Shown one piece after another: positions 33,567 to 46,239 of a stretch of 64,000 bases of DNA. Position numbers and translations under genes: made by a program. Position 1 is the first letter of the stretch; each line of letters begins with the position of its first letter. The notes under the pieces are model-generated. The model was given only the letters and a program-made list of their open reading frames with translations, was not told the DNA's origin and searched no databases. The DNA is from Spisula solida (Eukaryota > Mollusca > Bivalvia > Venerida > Mactridae), in the NCBI GenBank assembly GCA_947247005.1, contig OX365953.1:4717001-4781000 (forward strand), in the 5' to 3' direction.

Positions 33567-33664
33567 GTACTTAACATCCTTTTGGCTATGTTAATACTGT
33601 AGTATGTTAAGCCACATCATCTTTGCACCGAACTAATTCCATACCAAAGTATCTTGACGTTAAG

Positions 33665-33670
33665 TTTATT
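33665..33670 (-). terminator. AATAAA overlapping the upstream GST stop codon
   Basis: The minus-strand sequence GAATAAAC puts the TAA stop inside an AATAAA hexamer. Another AATAAA lies about 265 nt downstream inside the MITE. Which one is used is unknown. Confidence 0.35.
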
Positions 33671-36600
33671 CTTTCGCGTCTTCGTAATTCTTCTTGAGAG
33701 CTTTAATTTTATCATTAGACTGTTCAAACGCTGGATTCAGGCGTTCCTTTACACGCTCAACCCAAGCATTAACCTTTTCGTTACTCGTATACAGACCCTC
33801 TTCTCCTATTATTGTTATTTGATATAATTCACAAACACCTAAGATATCTGCCGCTGATATTTCATCACCAGCGATGTAAGGTTTGTCACCGAGGAAATAA
33901 TCCGCAATATGTGTTACTGACTTTGTTAGCACGTCTCTACTTTCTTGTAACTTTGCTTCATCACATGGTGTCTTTGTGAATGCTCCAACTCCAATACGAC
34001 TTCGGAACTGAAATGGTCAAGTCAATTTTATAAATCTGTGGATAGAAGTATAGTTCAATGTACTATCATCTCTCGTCTACAACTGCGAGACATGGACTCT
34101 CCTTGCAGAATCAGAAGAGAATACAGGCGTTCGAAATTAAATGCATGAGGAAGATACCCCGAATCTTGACCGAAAGGCAAGCGAGTTCGTTAAAACTCGT
34201 GTGAGCAGACATGTTTGCCCAAAGGAATCCTTGATAGCTACCGTAAAGAGAAGAAGACCTATTAGTGCAAGCACCCGACAGACCTGGCTGGAGACGAATG
34301 TCCGCTTTTCGGCTACAGACCCCCACCCGACGATGATTAAAATGGTCAAGGGTAGAGTAAGTAAGAGTAAGTAAGAATTACATAAAGTAAAAAATAGCTG
34401 GTTTTCCTGGAAACTGGATCACTCGTATATTTATCTTTTATCTACATTACATGACCTACAGCAATTTTCAGCCCAGTCATTGAGATACTTTTTATGAGTT
34501 ACTCGGTTTGCAAGAAGAAAACAATTTCGCAAAAAAACAACTACAGTAACACGAGCATCGGTATTACGAGCACCCGCCTATGTCGAGTAAATATTCGAGA
34601 TACCGAAGTAGGTCATATTCATGTGACTTACCTTAGGGAGGAAGACGTCCAAACATGGCTTGCGAACACATAAGTGTTGCCAGTTGAGAAATTCATCTAC
34701 TTTCGCCTCTTTTTGTGAATCAGTACGTGGGTACCAATGGTCAGCAAGATTATACTTGTTAGCTACATATCGCATAATAGCCACACTGCAATTATAAGTA
34801 AATGTTAAAAAAATCAGTAAATGAGTTTACTAACCAACGAATACCAGTCCCAAATTTAACTCGTGTTCGTCCACGGGGACCCGCATCAATGAAAAGAATA
34901 ACATTGCAACATGGAAAGAATCCCCAAACACATATAATATATTCAAATAACATATCGTTGCAGGAGTAGAACAAGCACCATCCATACATATTTGGTATCT
35001 TCATCACAAGGCACATCTTAAAAACTTATTTTCATGAAATTCGGGTAAGGTCATGTTCAAACTGTAGAAGAAAAAGCGGGTTTTTTTTCGCAAGGAAAAG
35101 AGTAGTTTTCAGACATTTTTATTCTTGTTTTGATTTGTATTACCTAATCGTTAAGTTTGATTACAGACGTACAGGCTGTTCAAAGCAGTCTTTGTAAACA
35201 TTAAAATTTTGTTAACAAATTAAAATTAAATGCATTTTCGATGTCCATTTTTGTTCAAGATTGTGTATAATCCCATTGCATGCATATACAATGTACTCTT
35301 TTAATCTTTGCTGATTACAAGCGATCAGCCGACCGTGTAGTGTTTATATTATCCATGTTTATTTATTGATAAGGCTAGAGTTATCTCTGGCGAGCTATAG
35401 GCTAGTGTTATTGTCGATGCACTATTCATGTACAAATGTATATAGTTATATATAGTAACAATTCGTTTATGACACCAATAAAAGAAATTTCAATATCTGT
35501 GTACACAGTGTTATGTAAACATGTGACTGACCTGATTAAACGAGTAATTGAAGTAAATATACAGTTTGCTGGCTTAGAATTAGAAGGTACAAAATCAATA
35601 TTTTGATAAAAACAAGAAAAAACCGTTGGAAAACTACTCTTTACTCATTGGAAAACAAGCTTTTTCAACTTCAGTTTGAACATGAAAATAGGCTCATAAG
35701 AAGCACCTTGTGATGCAGATTTCAAATATGCTTGAGACTTATAAGGTCGAACTGACGACCTTTTTGGGAGGCGATTAAGCCTCTCATTACTACCATTGCC
35801 CATTTCTTAATACAAAATTAACCGCCTTTAGGCTGCTATGTGAATCCGCATTCAAGTAGTTCCAGAAACTGTCAACATTCCCAATACTGCTACATATGTT
35901 TCTCCAAATTTTTTAACTGATTTAAGCCAATCGGCAACATTTGTTTATTCTAAGATCAAATATTATTGTGAAACTGTTCGTTAAATCGATATTTTGGCCA
36001 AAAAAATCACTACACCGGCTGATACCGAACTTGTTTCATAGTACGAAAATGACGTGTTCATCAAATGTCCCGGCTGTAAAGCTATTTTTAGAAACTTCAG
36101 ACTACGGTCAAGTGATGGTTTTATCAATGAATCGTATACGGTCTGCAAATTACTGTTATGCAATCATATGGTGTCGCTGTACTAGCTAGCCGCTTTCTAT
36201 AGACTGTCTCCCGCTGCGAGGGAAGTGATTACAAGACGGTACTGTAGAATCTGATAAATAGGCGCGTAGTATTATTTTAAAGCCACTTTTGATATACGCA
36301 TTCAATACACGTATAACATATAAATTAATATGCACCTTTTAACAATTATTTAGATACCCAACATGCCTATATAGTCACATATGCCTATTTTGACATTTAA
36401 GACAAGATCGGCAGTAAGAAAACGAACATTAAACGTGTACAGTCGGTTTAAGCTTTAGTAGCAGCAACCAGATCGCCTCCCATAAGTACTCTCAGTGCTT
36501 TGATTATTCTAAGCTAGCGTTATTGTCATTTTTATTTGTAAACAAAGGCTAGCGTTGTCGTCGGTGTAATATACATGTAGTTACCTTTCAGCCAAAACAA

Positions 36601-37745
36601 AATCCCCATCAATGACTAGTGGTACTTTGCTGTACGGGTTTTTCTTCTTGAAATCTTCCCCTCTATGTTCACCTAGAACCACAAGAAGCAATCATGAAAG
36701 CTCGGACATTTCCGTTTGTTTCCGGTTAATACAATGCATAAAGGCCGAGGTGATCAGAATGGTACAAGAAGCTGATAGATAATCCGACAAGGAAAGCAGC
36801 ACTCAACTTGAACAGCCGAGCACAAAAAAGCATATTAACATCACATACCACAAAATGAACTGAAACCACCGACAGCCCAATTCCCAAAACTTTCTAAAGG
36901 CTGAAAGACATGGGTACTAATTTACTAACATTTCTTAGAATATAACCTACATTATGCACCAATGAAAACGCCGCATTTTCGCGGTTAAATGAAAATTTAA
37001 TCATTAAAATTTTCTCTTAACAGACTTGACGTCTTGCGTCGGCGCTAATTTCTATCGGCCAATCAGAATGCAGAATGTTATATTCTAAGTTAGTTAGAAC
37101 ATATTAAGTAAATTTTAATGACTAAAAAGGCCTCGCTTCGCTTCGCTCGCTCCGCCCTTTTTAATCATTAAAATTTACTTAATATGTTCTAACTATAACG
37201 TAAATGTCACGTAATTCTACGTATACATATAGTAAATGATACAGTACTAACACAAAACAACTGAAAATTCACAATTGAATTGACTTTAAAACAATATAAT
37301 AATAATTATGTTTACTTTAAATGTTTGTCCCTAGAAAATCGGAATACATGTATTATGAACTTAAGCCAATAAGGGAAACATGTAGGTAGCCGTGATTTGA
37401 ATGAATTCATTTTGACAGTTTTTAACATTAAATGACGATGTAGGCAAATGGGTCGTCGTTTTTACCTCTATTTTAAGCTTTTGTGATCACTGTTCGTCCG
37501 TCGTACACAATGCTATGTAAACAAGTGGCTGACCTGATAAAACGAGATATAAATTACCAAAGTCCATAAAAAGAGTTGCTTAAACATTTCTGAAGTTTTT
37601 ATCAACGATGTTAAGACAAGATGTACCACTTACCTTTAAGTAAGTGTATTTCTTTTGGTTCGAAGTCGATATTGTTGGCCTTTAGGAAGAGGTATACGGC
37701 TCTGCATGGCTGCGACAGCAAATCGTAGTAATATTCCAGAACCAT
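33666..37745 (-). CDS. GSTT: Theta-class glutathione S-transferase, upstream copy, four exons, complete
   Basis: Minus-strand exons: 37745-37634, 36672-36585, 34785-34632, 34007-33666, GT-AG, phases 1, 2, 0; 231 aa. Glutathione domain: YYYDLLSQPCRAVYLF with Ser11 in the theta catalytic position, SKVPLVIDG with cis-Pro55, and the ES pair at 66-67. Exon 3 has RYVANKYNLADHWYPR and the FLNWQH helix. Exon 4 carries the helical-domain core with ISAAD at its N-cap and a Lys/Glu-rich tail. It keeps the canonical KVP and SVAI motifs that the neighbour has changed. Intron phases match the neighbour exactly, so the pair arose by tandem duplication; protein divergence is large, so not recent. The ATG context is ACCATGG. 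Role by family: cytosolic glutathione conjugation of small electrophiles. Confidence 0.92.
34050..34350 (+). pseudogene. LINE reverse-transcriptase C-terminal remnant, antisense in GST intron 3
   Basis: Reading forward in shifted frames gives VYNCETWTL, then RIQAFEIKCMRK and further on PKESLIATVKRRR. These are typical of the region after the reverse-transcriptase core in non-LTR elements (YGCETWT, IQAFE.KC.R). Stops and frame changes show it is dead. Clade not assigned. Confidence 0.7.
35000..35137. mobile_element. Internal fragment of the GGCTTAGAAT MITE
   Basis: Keeps CTTATTTTCATGAAAT and GAGTAGTTTTCAGACATTTT; both termini are missing. In GST intron 2. Confidence 0.5.
35569..35756. mobile_element. 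GGCTTAGAAT MITE, divergent copy
   Basis: Left terminus GCTGGCTTAGAATTAGAAGG, interior in the opposite orientation to 22567-22803, decayed right end (ACTTATAAGGTCG). In GST intron 2. Confidence 0.7.
36699..36757. repeat. Short dispersed segment shared with the C1q 5' region
   Basis: Matches 21465-21520. In GST intron 1. Confidence 0.6.
36935..37199. mobile_element. Dispersed repeat with a long terminal hairpin, copy 1
   Basis: Runs from TTAGAATATAACCTACATTA to a 45-bp-arm hairpin (GTTAGAACATATTAAGTAAA and its inverse) around a GC-rich loop with CTTCGCTTCGCTCGCTCC. An inverted copy, well over 90% alike, is at 63066-63330. In GST intron 1. Confidence 0.85.
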
Positions 37746-39520
37746 GGTGTTGCTGTTACTAGTTAATAAACAAATGTAGCTTATTAATAATTTGACACAA
37801 CGAGTACAATCGTTTAAATACGTATGTCATCTAATTTTTATCAAGACAAAAATGTCAGACATACAATGTACAGTAAAATGAAATTTATGATGTTATTATA
37901 CGCTGATACACCCACACATGTCGTCTACTTTCTTAGGTACAGTGGTCCTAAATTTGACAAGTGAGTTATTGCATTGTGTTGTGGTGAAGTGTGTATGCCA
38001 TTGGTGACTATTTGCACTTTATGTCGCACCATGCCCCGCCCCGCCCCGTGAAACCGCCCCGCCGCCCCGCCCCGCCCCACCCTGCTCCGCTCCGCTACGC
38101 TACGCCACGCCCTGCCCTAAAAATAAACTACCGGTGTATGCTACCAAGATAGTGTTTCTCACTGTAGATCTACTTCTTTCATGCGCAACTTAGAGTATCC
38201 TTAAAATGTGGTTGAAATGTTTAGGTCAACGATATATTAAATTTCGGTTTGACGGCTATATATCAAAGATATACAACCGAGGAAAGGTCTCTGGGACAAG
38301 AGAAGAGTGGTGAGGTGGTACTCCAGGGTAAATTAAAAATGTATAAAGCAGTCAAAAACAATACGGTTTCTTGACAAACAACATGAACATATTTACAACA
38401 CATGTTTACACAAGGTCATTTGATGCATAGAAAGGCCTGGAATACACCATCCTCTTTTTACTAACGCATCTTCCGCTGCAAACATCAAGGGAGGTCACTC
38501 TTAATTTATGTCGCCAAAAGCTGCACTTGTACGCAATGATTTATTGACACGAATTTGATCCAAATAGTTTTGTTTCAAGGGCAAACATTGGAGCAATGTT
38601 AAAAAATATTTAAGCTTGTACGATGTGGCACGGCATTTAATCCTGTTTAAAGTATATTGCTTCATAATATTGACTTTATTATCAAATTCGCGCACTAAAA
38701 CATAAGGCATTCCAAACGAAGCAAGGTACGGCTAAAACCCGACTAAATCCCGTCATAAAAAGGATATATATATATGTCTATCTGTCTTTTTGAAGTTTCG
38801 CCGACCTTAAGATACTCGATCACAACTTAAGCATTTGTGTAAATAGACGACACCAATGTCAATACGACATGTACCAGGTAACATACTATTTGAATAGTAT
38901 GAAGTTTATAAGTTAATTATTTACAATGTGATTACGGGTGGAAGACAGGGTTCTTTATAAGATGAATATGCGGTGAATATCCTGCTCCAAAACTCGTTTA
39001 CCGTAACGTTTAAGTATGTGAATAATTTTGTAGTTCAAAGGCGAAAACCGCGTCATAATTGGTCAAATATTAAGCTAACCATCTCAAGTGGACGTTCAAA
39101 TGCGTCCTCAACTGCGTCAATTCCGAAAGTAGCTAATGAGTATTTTTCAATAGTCCGGGTACCAATTTGACCTATTTTGACGCGGTTTCCACCAATCAGC
39201 TACAAACTTATTCCTCTAGGGATATGTATAGTTGTTGGTTAGCTGACCTTTTTCAATTTGATGTGACTTTACTTGGAAACTCAACGGTAAAGTTTAAAAT
39301 TGTATGAGACGTGCATCAGATACGTCACATCCAGTCGGTGTACGTCACGAGTGTTTTGAACATTCATATACTCGAGTATAGAGAAGAATCTTATTTCGAA
39401 TAGACAGTCTGGTTCTTTAATGTGCCCGGTGTATAGCACCGATACACAGCTTCCTGGCACTTCCAGATACTTTGCAGACCACACGGCCAGATATAGCGGG
39501 AAATATTATAAATATTTCAG
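37746..39520. other. Upstream of the GST pair, nothing genic recognised
   Basis: Contains a CGCCCC-rich stretch at 38031-38112. GST promoter elements should lie near 37746-38000, but I see no convincing TATA box. Short chance frames only. Confidence 0.4.
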
Positions 39521-39527
39521 AAATGTC

Positions 39528-39600
39528 AAGTTCCGATGCCAGAGATTGAACCCACGACCTCTGGATTAACAGCCCAGCGCGTTACCACTGAGTTAAATGC
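39528..39600 (-). mobile_element. tRNA-like sequence, SINE head or pseudogene
   Basis: Minus strand: CTCAGTGGTAACGCG, then CTGTTAATC and GGGTTCAATCTCTGG. GTTAATC resembles an anticodon loop, but the acceptor ends do not pair properly, so a working tRNA is unlikely. Confidence 0.45.
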
Positions 39601-39956
39601 TTATACAGACAGCTATAATGTCAATGCTAAACCAACAGTTGTATTCGCTCAACCTGTACAGACAATGGTTGCAATCGATTGGTATATATAAACGGCAACG
39701 TCACTCTCACAATATTCTAATTGGACTGTATGTTATAATAGCCAACACGTCTAATACGATAAACTGGACCGTACATCGGCCGAAAATAAATCATTTTTTT
39801 CGCTTCGTCTCCATTTTCCTGTATCAGTCTGCGAAAAGTTTGATACATAATAATATTATGTACATGCATTATTACCAAAAAAGCCAGGCACTCAAACGAT
39901 TATTGAACAACATCGTGACCACAAGACTCAATTAACCGCAATAGCATTTGTTTTTT

Positions 39957-40068
39957 TCATTCAAGTAAAGAGTCGTTTTCAGACAGTTTTTTCTTGTTTT
40001 CTCAAATAGCGTTTTTGCTCTTACAACCTTCTCATCTTCTCATCAGAGTCTAAGCCAGCGACATGTAT
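39957..40068. mobile_element. Right-terminal fragment of the GGCTTAGAAT MITE
   Basis: TTTCAGACAGTTTTTTCTTG to GTCTAAGCCAGCGAC matches the right end of 22567-22803; ATCTTCTCATC is locally duplicated. Confidence 0.65.
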
Positions 40069-40506
40069 ATAATAAACATAAATTCTTACAATTTAATTCT
40101 CCTAACTTTGAAGTTAAATTTTAAAAATGCTCTAAACATCATTATCAGTAAATTTAACAAAAGTGTTCTTACCTTTAAGTTTAGTGTAATTACTCTAGAT
40201 ATTATTGTTAGTAAAATTTAACTAAATTGCCTTTTATAAGACCACACTAACTTTTGTACGTTTAACGTTAAATGCTCATCTCTGGTTTACGTGCGTCTTA
40301 TTAAGCTTACGGTCGCGATAAGAGCTTTCAACAGTTCGAGTTTATTTGATTAACATAGTTGAAGTTTAACGCAGCCAAGATAACACTGATAGGTGTTTGT
40401 TGTAACTAAAATACTTGGGTATACTCAATTCCATAAATGGGTCATCTATATAGTGTGTACTCAGTTTTAAAATACTGCCGCGTCTGAGTATAATTGCTAT
40501 ATCACT

Positions 40507-40954
40507 GAGCGTTTTCCAATTAGCAACGCGAGTAACCCGAGTAAAAGATTTGGGCATGCGCAGTTGGATAACTCGGTAGTGATATCAAGAACGTATCGAG
40601 TACGTATCGAGTCGAGTTCAAAATGGCCACCAAAGGTCTAGCAATTATGATGTTAGAAGAAATGCTTAACAGTGACGAGGAGGACGATATTATGTTTGAA
40701 AACAACTGTATTATAATAAACTGTTTGATATGTGCAACGAAATGTAATGTTCCCAAAGTTCAAAATTTAGGTTAGAGATTATACGCATGCCTCACGCTTT
40801 CCGCCATTTTGACTCTAGAGAACCCGCGAAGGACTGGAGGTTACTTGGGTCGAGTAGTTTAAAGATTATACGCATGCGCACAGCGTTTACCCGACCCGTT
40901 CCTTTTACAACTCGTGTTACTCGTGTAACCCGAGTTCGTAATTGGAAAACGCTC
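40507..40954 (+). mobile_element. PIF/Harbinger-like non-autonomous element
   Basis: Terminal repeats GAGCGTTTTCCAATTA (with ACTCGGGTTAC-type inner repeats) bound 448 bp and are flanked by the 3-bp duplication ACT. A 50-codon frame at 40623-40775 starts MATKGLAIMMLEEMLNSDEE, an acidic start that resembles Harbinger transposase N-termini as I remember them. A 3-bp target fits that superfamily, though ACT is not its usual TWA. Confidence 0.55.
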
Positions 40955-40957
40955 ACT

Positions 40958-41079
40958 GTGTCCATGCTATGTTGGTGAGCCGAAATATCACGAGAAAACC
41001 CCTTGATTCGGGTAAAATGTGTCCATGCTATGTTGGTGAGCCGAAATATCACGAGAAAACCCCTTGATTCGGGTAAAAT
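40958..41079. repeat. 61-bp perfect tandem duplication
   Basis: Two head-to-tail copies from GTGTCCATGCTATGTTGG to TTCGGGTAAAAT, starting three bases beyond the Harbinger-like element. No difference seen between copies. Confidence 0.9.
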
Positions 41080-44000
41080 TTTCTTGCATTTGATCACGTG
41101 GTATGGATTCATCTGAAGCAGTCATTGGTTTATTCCTCCAAATTAGAGATAGAGAACAGATGGGTACTGTTTTATCAAAGCACTTACGAAAATTGTAAAC
41201 TTACGATTATTTTTTCAGCGTTAGCTGTCTAGCTTGGAATTTGACCTACTTTAAAAACCAATGAAATGTTTACAAAAAAAATAGAAAAAACTGAATACTT
41301 ACTTCCCATTGGTCGAAATATGCTATACTCATCACAAAAGATACCGCGAAAAAGTTACATTTCTGTTAAACTTGTAAGCAAAGGTACGATAGATACACAC
41401 AGAGATCAGCTTATTCGCGTTTCTCTTAGTGCGTAGTGTATTTCTTATTAATTATATTTTTGACTGTTTGACCTTAATGTGACCCGGGTCAAGTATACAA
41501 TGGATTTATTGGCGCCCCGATGGATCGGGGCGTCTGTATTGGAGGACTTTGTTATAATGAGCTGGAAGACAATTCCCCCATGGTGAGCCTCAACTTGTAT
41601 GAAGTTTATGAACACTTCCCCGTGTTGAGCCTCAATTCGTAAGAAGTTCATAAATAATTTCCCGCGTGGAGCCTCAATTTAACTATATAATATAACTTTA
41701 TTTGATTTACATACATAAATTCCCCTTACGAACCTCGCTGATCCGGCCGGCGAAATTACTTATTTGCATGAAGCTAATTGCGTCGCCCCCGGCCAAATAT
41801 CTCATTAACATGAAGGTACCGGCTGACCAACAGACCTTACGTAATCTTACATATCCTACTCCCCACAATTCACTGCTCTGCATTACACCCAGTGTCCACA
41901 GCAAATAAACAATCAATCAGCGTATCGCTTACGAACAGCGGCTTCATATCAGTAAATACACTGGGTACACCGTCTATTTTTAGAACAGGAAAAACCGTTA
42001 CTCGGCACGGCTCTTGAATCGCGTTCGACGAGGTAAATATTAGAGTTTCTATAAATACATGTATCTACCACATTGTAACTATAAAACCCAAGAAGTGCAG
42101 CGTATGGATTGAGATGTGCCACGTTCAGGTTTCTCTGAAAAGATTATTCAATGAAACAAAATAGTCGGTACCAATTTTGAAAACAACGTACAAAGTAACA
42201 AATGAAAAATTGATACCGACTATTTGTTTAATTGATGGTCATTCAATATACAATGCGATATAAATTGAATGACCCGTACGTACTGCATATCAGCGACATT
42301 ATAGCTATCCAGCTTTTGAATGCACAACTTTGACCGACCCTGCAGTCTACATTGAAATGCTATATCTTAAAACATTTCATGGTAAATGGATATGCCCTGG
42401 AAACTATTTTTGGAATAGCTAAAACTTGTCTTAGATATAGATTTCAGTCGTTCTGCCAATGGAGACGATGTGTCTATAAAGATTTGAACGCATTTGCTTT
42501 TACAGCTATCTAGACACTTAAAATGGTTTCTATACAAGTTTGAATTAGCTGGTAACTCACTGGTCCTCGGTAGAGTTTTTGAGTCTTGGTAGACTCATCT
42601 TCTACATCAATTGTTCTCGATTCTTGCTATACGTATTTGAATACATCTAAGCGTATAGACTCATGAATAAACTTGACATCTGTATAGATTTAGTGTCTAG
42701 AAAGCAATTGATTCTAGAGTCTATAAAGATTTAAATAATGTTGCTTCTAAACAAATACATTTGGTTGTCTATACAGATTTGGCACGTTCTATGTGTCATG
42801 GTTATGCAACACATATGTCTTGTATTGTTAATAGTTTTCTGTTTATAAAGAAAACAAAGTTCATATACCTGTTGTATTTTATTCTTGTTTTTTTAACTTA
42901 TCATATGGAAACTTTCAAATTGATAGCAATGCCTTTACACTCAGCTTTGTTTGTTAAATTTATACAACCAATGAAATAGTATGCACCAAATATGGAATTT
43001 GCACATACTGAATTGCTATCGGATATATAGCTATACAAACTTTACACACAATACACCATTTGACTATTACATTATACTAATTGCCAATAAACTGAAATTA
43101 GCATTATGAAGTTACTACACATCACATCACACTGAAATGAGTTGTAAATGATGTGAATCTGCATTGTTTGCCATTTGATAATATTAAATTACTAGCATGC
43201 GTATATTTATAAAACATGCTTGTACAAGAGGATTAAGGTACAAACTAAGATCCTTAATATTCAAGATGAAAATATATTTTTTGTATTTCACTTTTGCCAT
43301 TATATTTTGAAAAATACAACACCTGCTGTTTCTTATAAAGATCAATCATATATGTCTTTACAGTTTTCAGAACTTCTTTTATGGCGCCCTTTGATGCTTT
43401 GCATCAATGGTTATTGATAGCCGCCCTTATGGAATACCAACCAAATTTCTCCCCTGGACGTGAAAGGACAAGTTACTGATAGTTATTAAAATGAATAAAT
43501 TTGTTTGCGTGGATATTGAAGCTATTAATTGATACCTGTACAAACACATTTAAATTCTCATTGATCCCACCATAAATGACATTTTTTGGATGGATAATGT
43601 TCGTAATTAAAATAAAAAATGTTTCCGTATTAATAATTTAATTGCTGATCCCTTTTTGCGTATACTAGCTGAGGTGTCTATTTTTTTCTACTACTGAACT
43701 GATCGCTAATTTTATCGATAGTTGTATTCGTTTAACAATGATGCTGATGTTTTCGCATGAAAACAATAATATAGAGTTTCATATAAATTTTCTTTTTTTA
43801 TCAATTATAGATAATGAAAAGAAAAGAAATTGCTGAAATTTAAACATTAATTTGATAAAAAAATGTTGAGTCGCCGGAATTAGTCTATTCATAAATTCTG
43901 TACTATAAATAGACTTGTTTAAAACGCGGTCAAACTACCGAATCTGCGGTCACAGAATGGGTAGTCTGGATTACCTCCCCTATCACTACTAAACAAATAT

Positions 44001-44259
44001 AGAACGACAGGGAACCAGACTACATAATGGGTTGGCCCGGGTACTTGCTTCCAAAAGTTTAACGGTAACATATCAGTATTTTAGCAATTATTGTGATATT
44101 GTGCTGTTTATTGTGATTATATAAGTAGTTTTCATATATTATGAACAATATCTTGATGATTTTAAAGTTGCTTGATTTGGCCGCACGTGCCCGCAGTTTG
44201 GCCGCGTTTTAAACATGACGGCGGAAGTAGATATATTGTTTTGATAAAACTTTACTTAT
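41080..44259. other. Intergenic, minor repeats only
   Basis: Holds a GC hairpin at 41513-41532 (CGCCCCGAT and inverse), three GAGCCTCAA copies at 41585-41680, and a 25-bp inverted repeat at 42154-42229 (AATAGTCGGTACCAATTTT). No gene recognised. Confidence 0.45.
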
Positions 44260-44910
44260 CAAAAACACGGAAATACATTAGACGGAAAAGCAACTCATTC
44301 GACTCCCACTATTTTTTCTATATAGGCCGCCATATTGGAATGAAATATCGCGATCGGCTTACTTATACGAGACTTAGCGAGACTTAACGAGATTCTCAAG
44401 TTGGTGCTATTTTTCCCGCTAGCCGCCGCCATCTTGGATATTTTCACAAATTCAGCCTGATTTGTCAATGAGATATTTGTTTTCATTTAAAGCAACTCTT
44501 CGTCAAAATAAGCAAAGATGGGAATTTATTTGGTCCGTTATGTGTTTGGAAAGTTTTTGTATAGATAGTTTGGACGATTCATCTGTCAATTGTGACATAG
44601 ACCACATTTTCTGTGACCTATCCTGATCGATAAATTTTCAATCGACGGGTTTTGGATTGCTTCCGATATTTACTTTTTTTAAATCCCTAAGGAAACTTAT
44701 TTACGACTGTTTTTCTTATAAATCAATATTTTTTGTGATCTTTGGGGTGTCCTCTATTTGTTGAAAATGATCAAACCACTTAGTTTTGTGGTTTTGACAC
44801 GAAAAAAAGATTTCTTTTGGATAAGTCATGTACACAATTATCGTGCTTACCGAAGCGCGCAATGCATTATGGGTAGTCAGGTCATAACTAGGCTATTTTT
44901 AGACCTGCGT
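44260..44910. repeat. Divergent dispersed repeat, inverse of 1120-1690
   Basis: Shares CTATATAGGCCGCCATATTG, CCATCTTGGAT, ATCCCTAAGGAA and GCGCAATGCATT, in reverse orientation, with the first locus. No gene. Confidence 0.6.
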
Positions 44911-45429
44911 ATCCGTTCTGTGTATATCCGTGTCAAAAATAGCCGAGAATAAGTGAATACAAGACGCGAGTACTTGTTGAACAAGGAAAATCTTCTTTAA
45001 TACTCATAACGAACGTAGATATGCAATTTCATCAATATCCGATACAGACCTTGAAGTAAGTCAATGTCGTACTCGTACCGATTCGACCCAAAATATTAAA
45101 AAATGTAAACAACTTTTGAACAATGTTATGCATCTATTGTGCATTGCTATTTCGTTTTGCACGCCAATTGTTTACATCAGTACGAGGCATCGTGTGCTAC
45201 ACTGTAACTGTACGAATTTAACACTATTGAAAACTGTTAAATAAATGATAAAATCTGAAATCTTATAAAAGTTCAGTAACCAAAATGAATAAATATCACA
45301 GACTTATGACATTAGATTGATTCAGTCGAGCTGGGCAGTCTTGGATGAGCATCGTTAATCATATGCTCGTGAAATCCTTTTTAACAGTATGTTGTCGATT
45401 ATCTTCCTTATCTGCATGGTGGTCGGGCC

Positions 45430-45840
45430 AATTTTTTTTCTTACCCACATGATTGACAGTCATGCCAATTATTATTTTCCTTATGCGTCTGACAGTCGTC
45501 CCGATTACTTTGGTTATCCGAACGACAGTCGTACCAATTATTTTCCTTATGCGCATGATGCTCGTGCCAATTATTTTCATTATCCGCCGCACGACAGTCG
45601 TACCAATTATTTTCCTTATGCGCATGATGGTCATGCCAATTATTTTCCTGATGCGCAAGACAGTTGTGCCAATAATTGAATTGTTTTCCTTATCCGCACG
45701 ACAGTCTCGTAAATTATTTTCCTTATTTGCACGATGATTATACTGATTAATTTTCTTATCCGCAGGTCGGTTGTGCCGATTATTTTCCTTATCCGCACGA
45801 CAGTTCAGCAAATAATTTTCCTTATCCACACGACGGTCAA
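45430..45840. repeat. About 33-bp minisatellite
   Basis: Roughly twelve variants of CCAATTATTTTCCTTATGCG plus CATGATGCTCGTG. Both strands give long open frames with 11-residue repeats (FPYAHD, MRIRKIIGT), which follow from the unit length and are not convincing genes. Confidence 0.9.
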
Positions 45841-46239
45841 AATGTTGTCAGTCCGAATGAATATTTGTCAGTATGAATGAATATTTGTCAGTTCGAAAAA
45901 AATATTAAAATGAAAATAGACCTAAAGTTGTACCTTTTAAAATTTTTAATTGCTTTATTGAGAGCTAAATAATTTAGAAATGCATGTTTAGCTTTTAACA
46001 TATTTAATAAGTGATTGCCAAAGGACCTAATTTGTTGTTTACCTTTTTACAATAACCTGAATGAGCATAGCTATAAATTTAACCTCTGTAGAGCTGAAAT
46101 ACCTCAAAATGACAGCCAATATTTTCAGCTCCCAGAGACTGAGAGTGAAGTAGAAAAACCCTAGGTACAATGTAACTGCACCGTCATCGAATCCCAAGTC
46201 CGCATTTAAAATGAAGGAGGGCCTAATTGTGTATTTTTT

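Noticed and set aside
34141..34374. 77-residue ORF as a gene
   Set aside because: It is part of the LINE remnant; upstream homologous residues are in another frame.
45359..45829. Repeat proteins on both strands
   Set aside because: Opposite strands cannot both be coding; the 33-bp unit explains the open frames.
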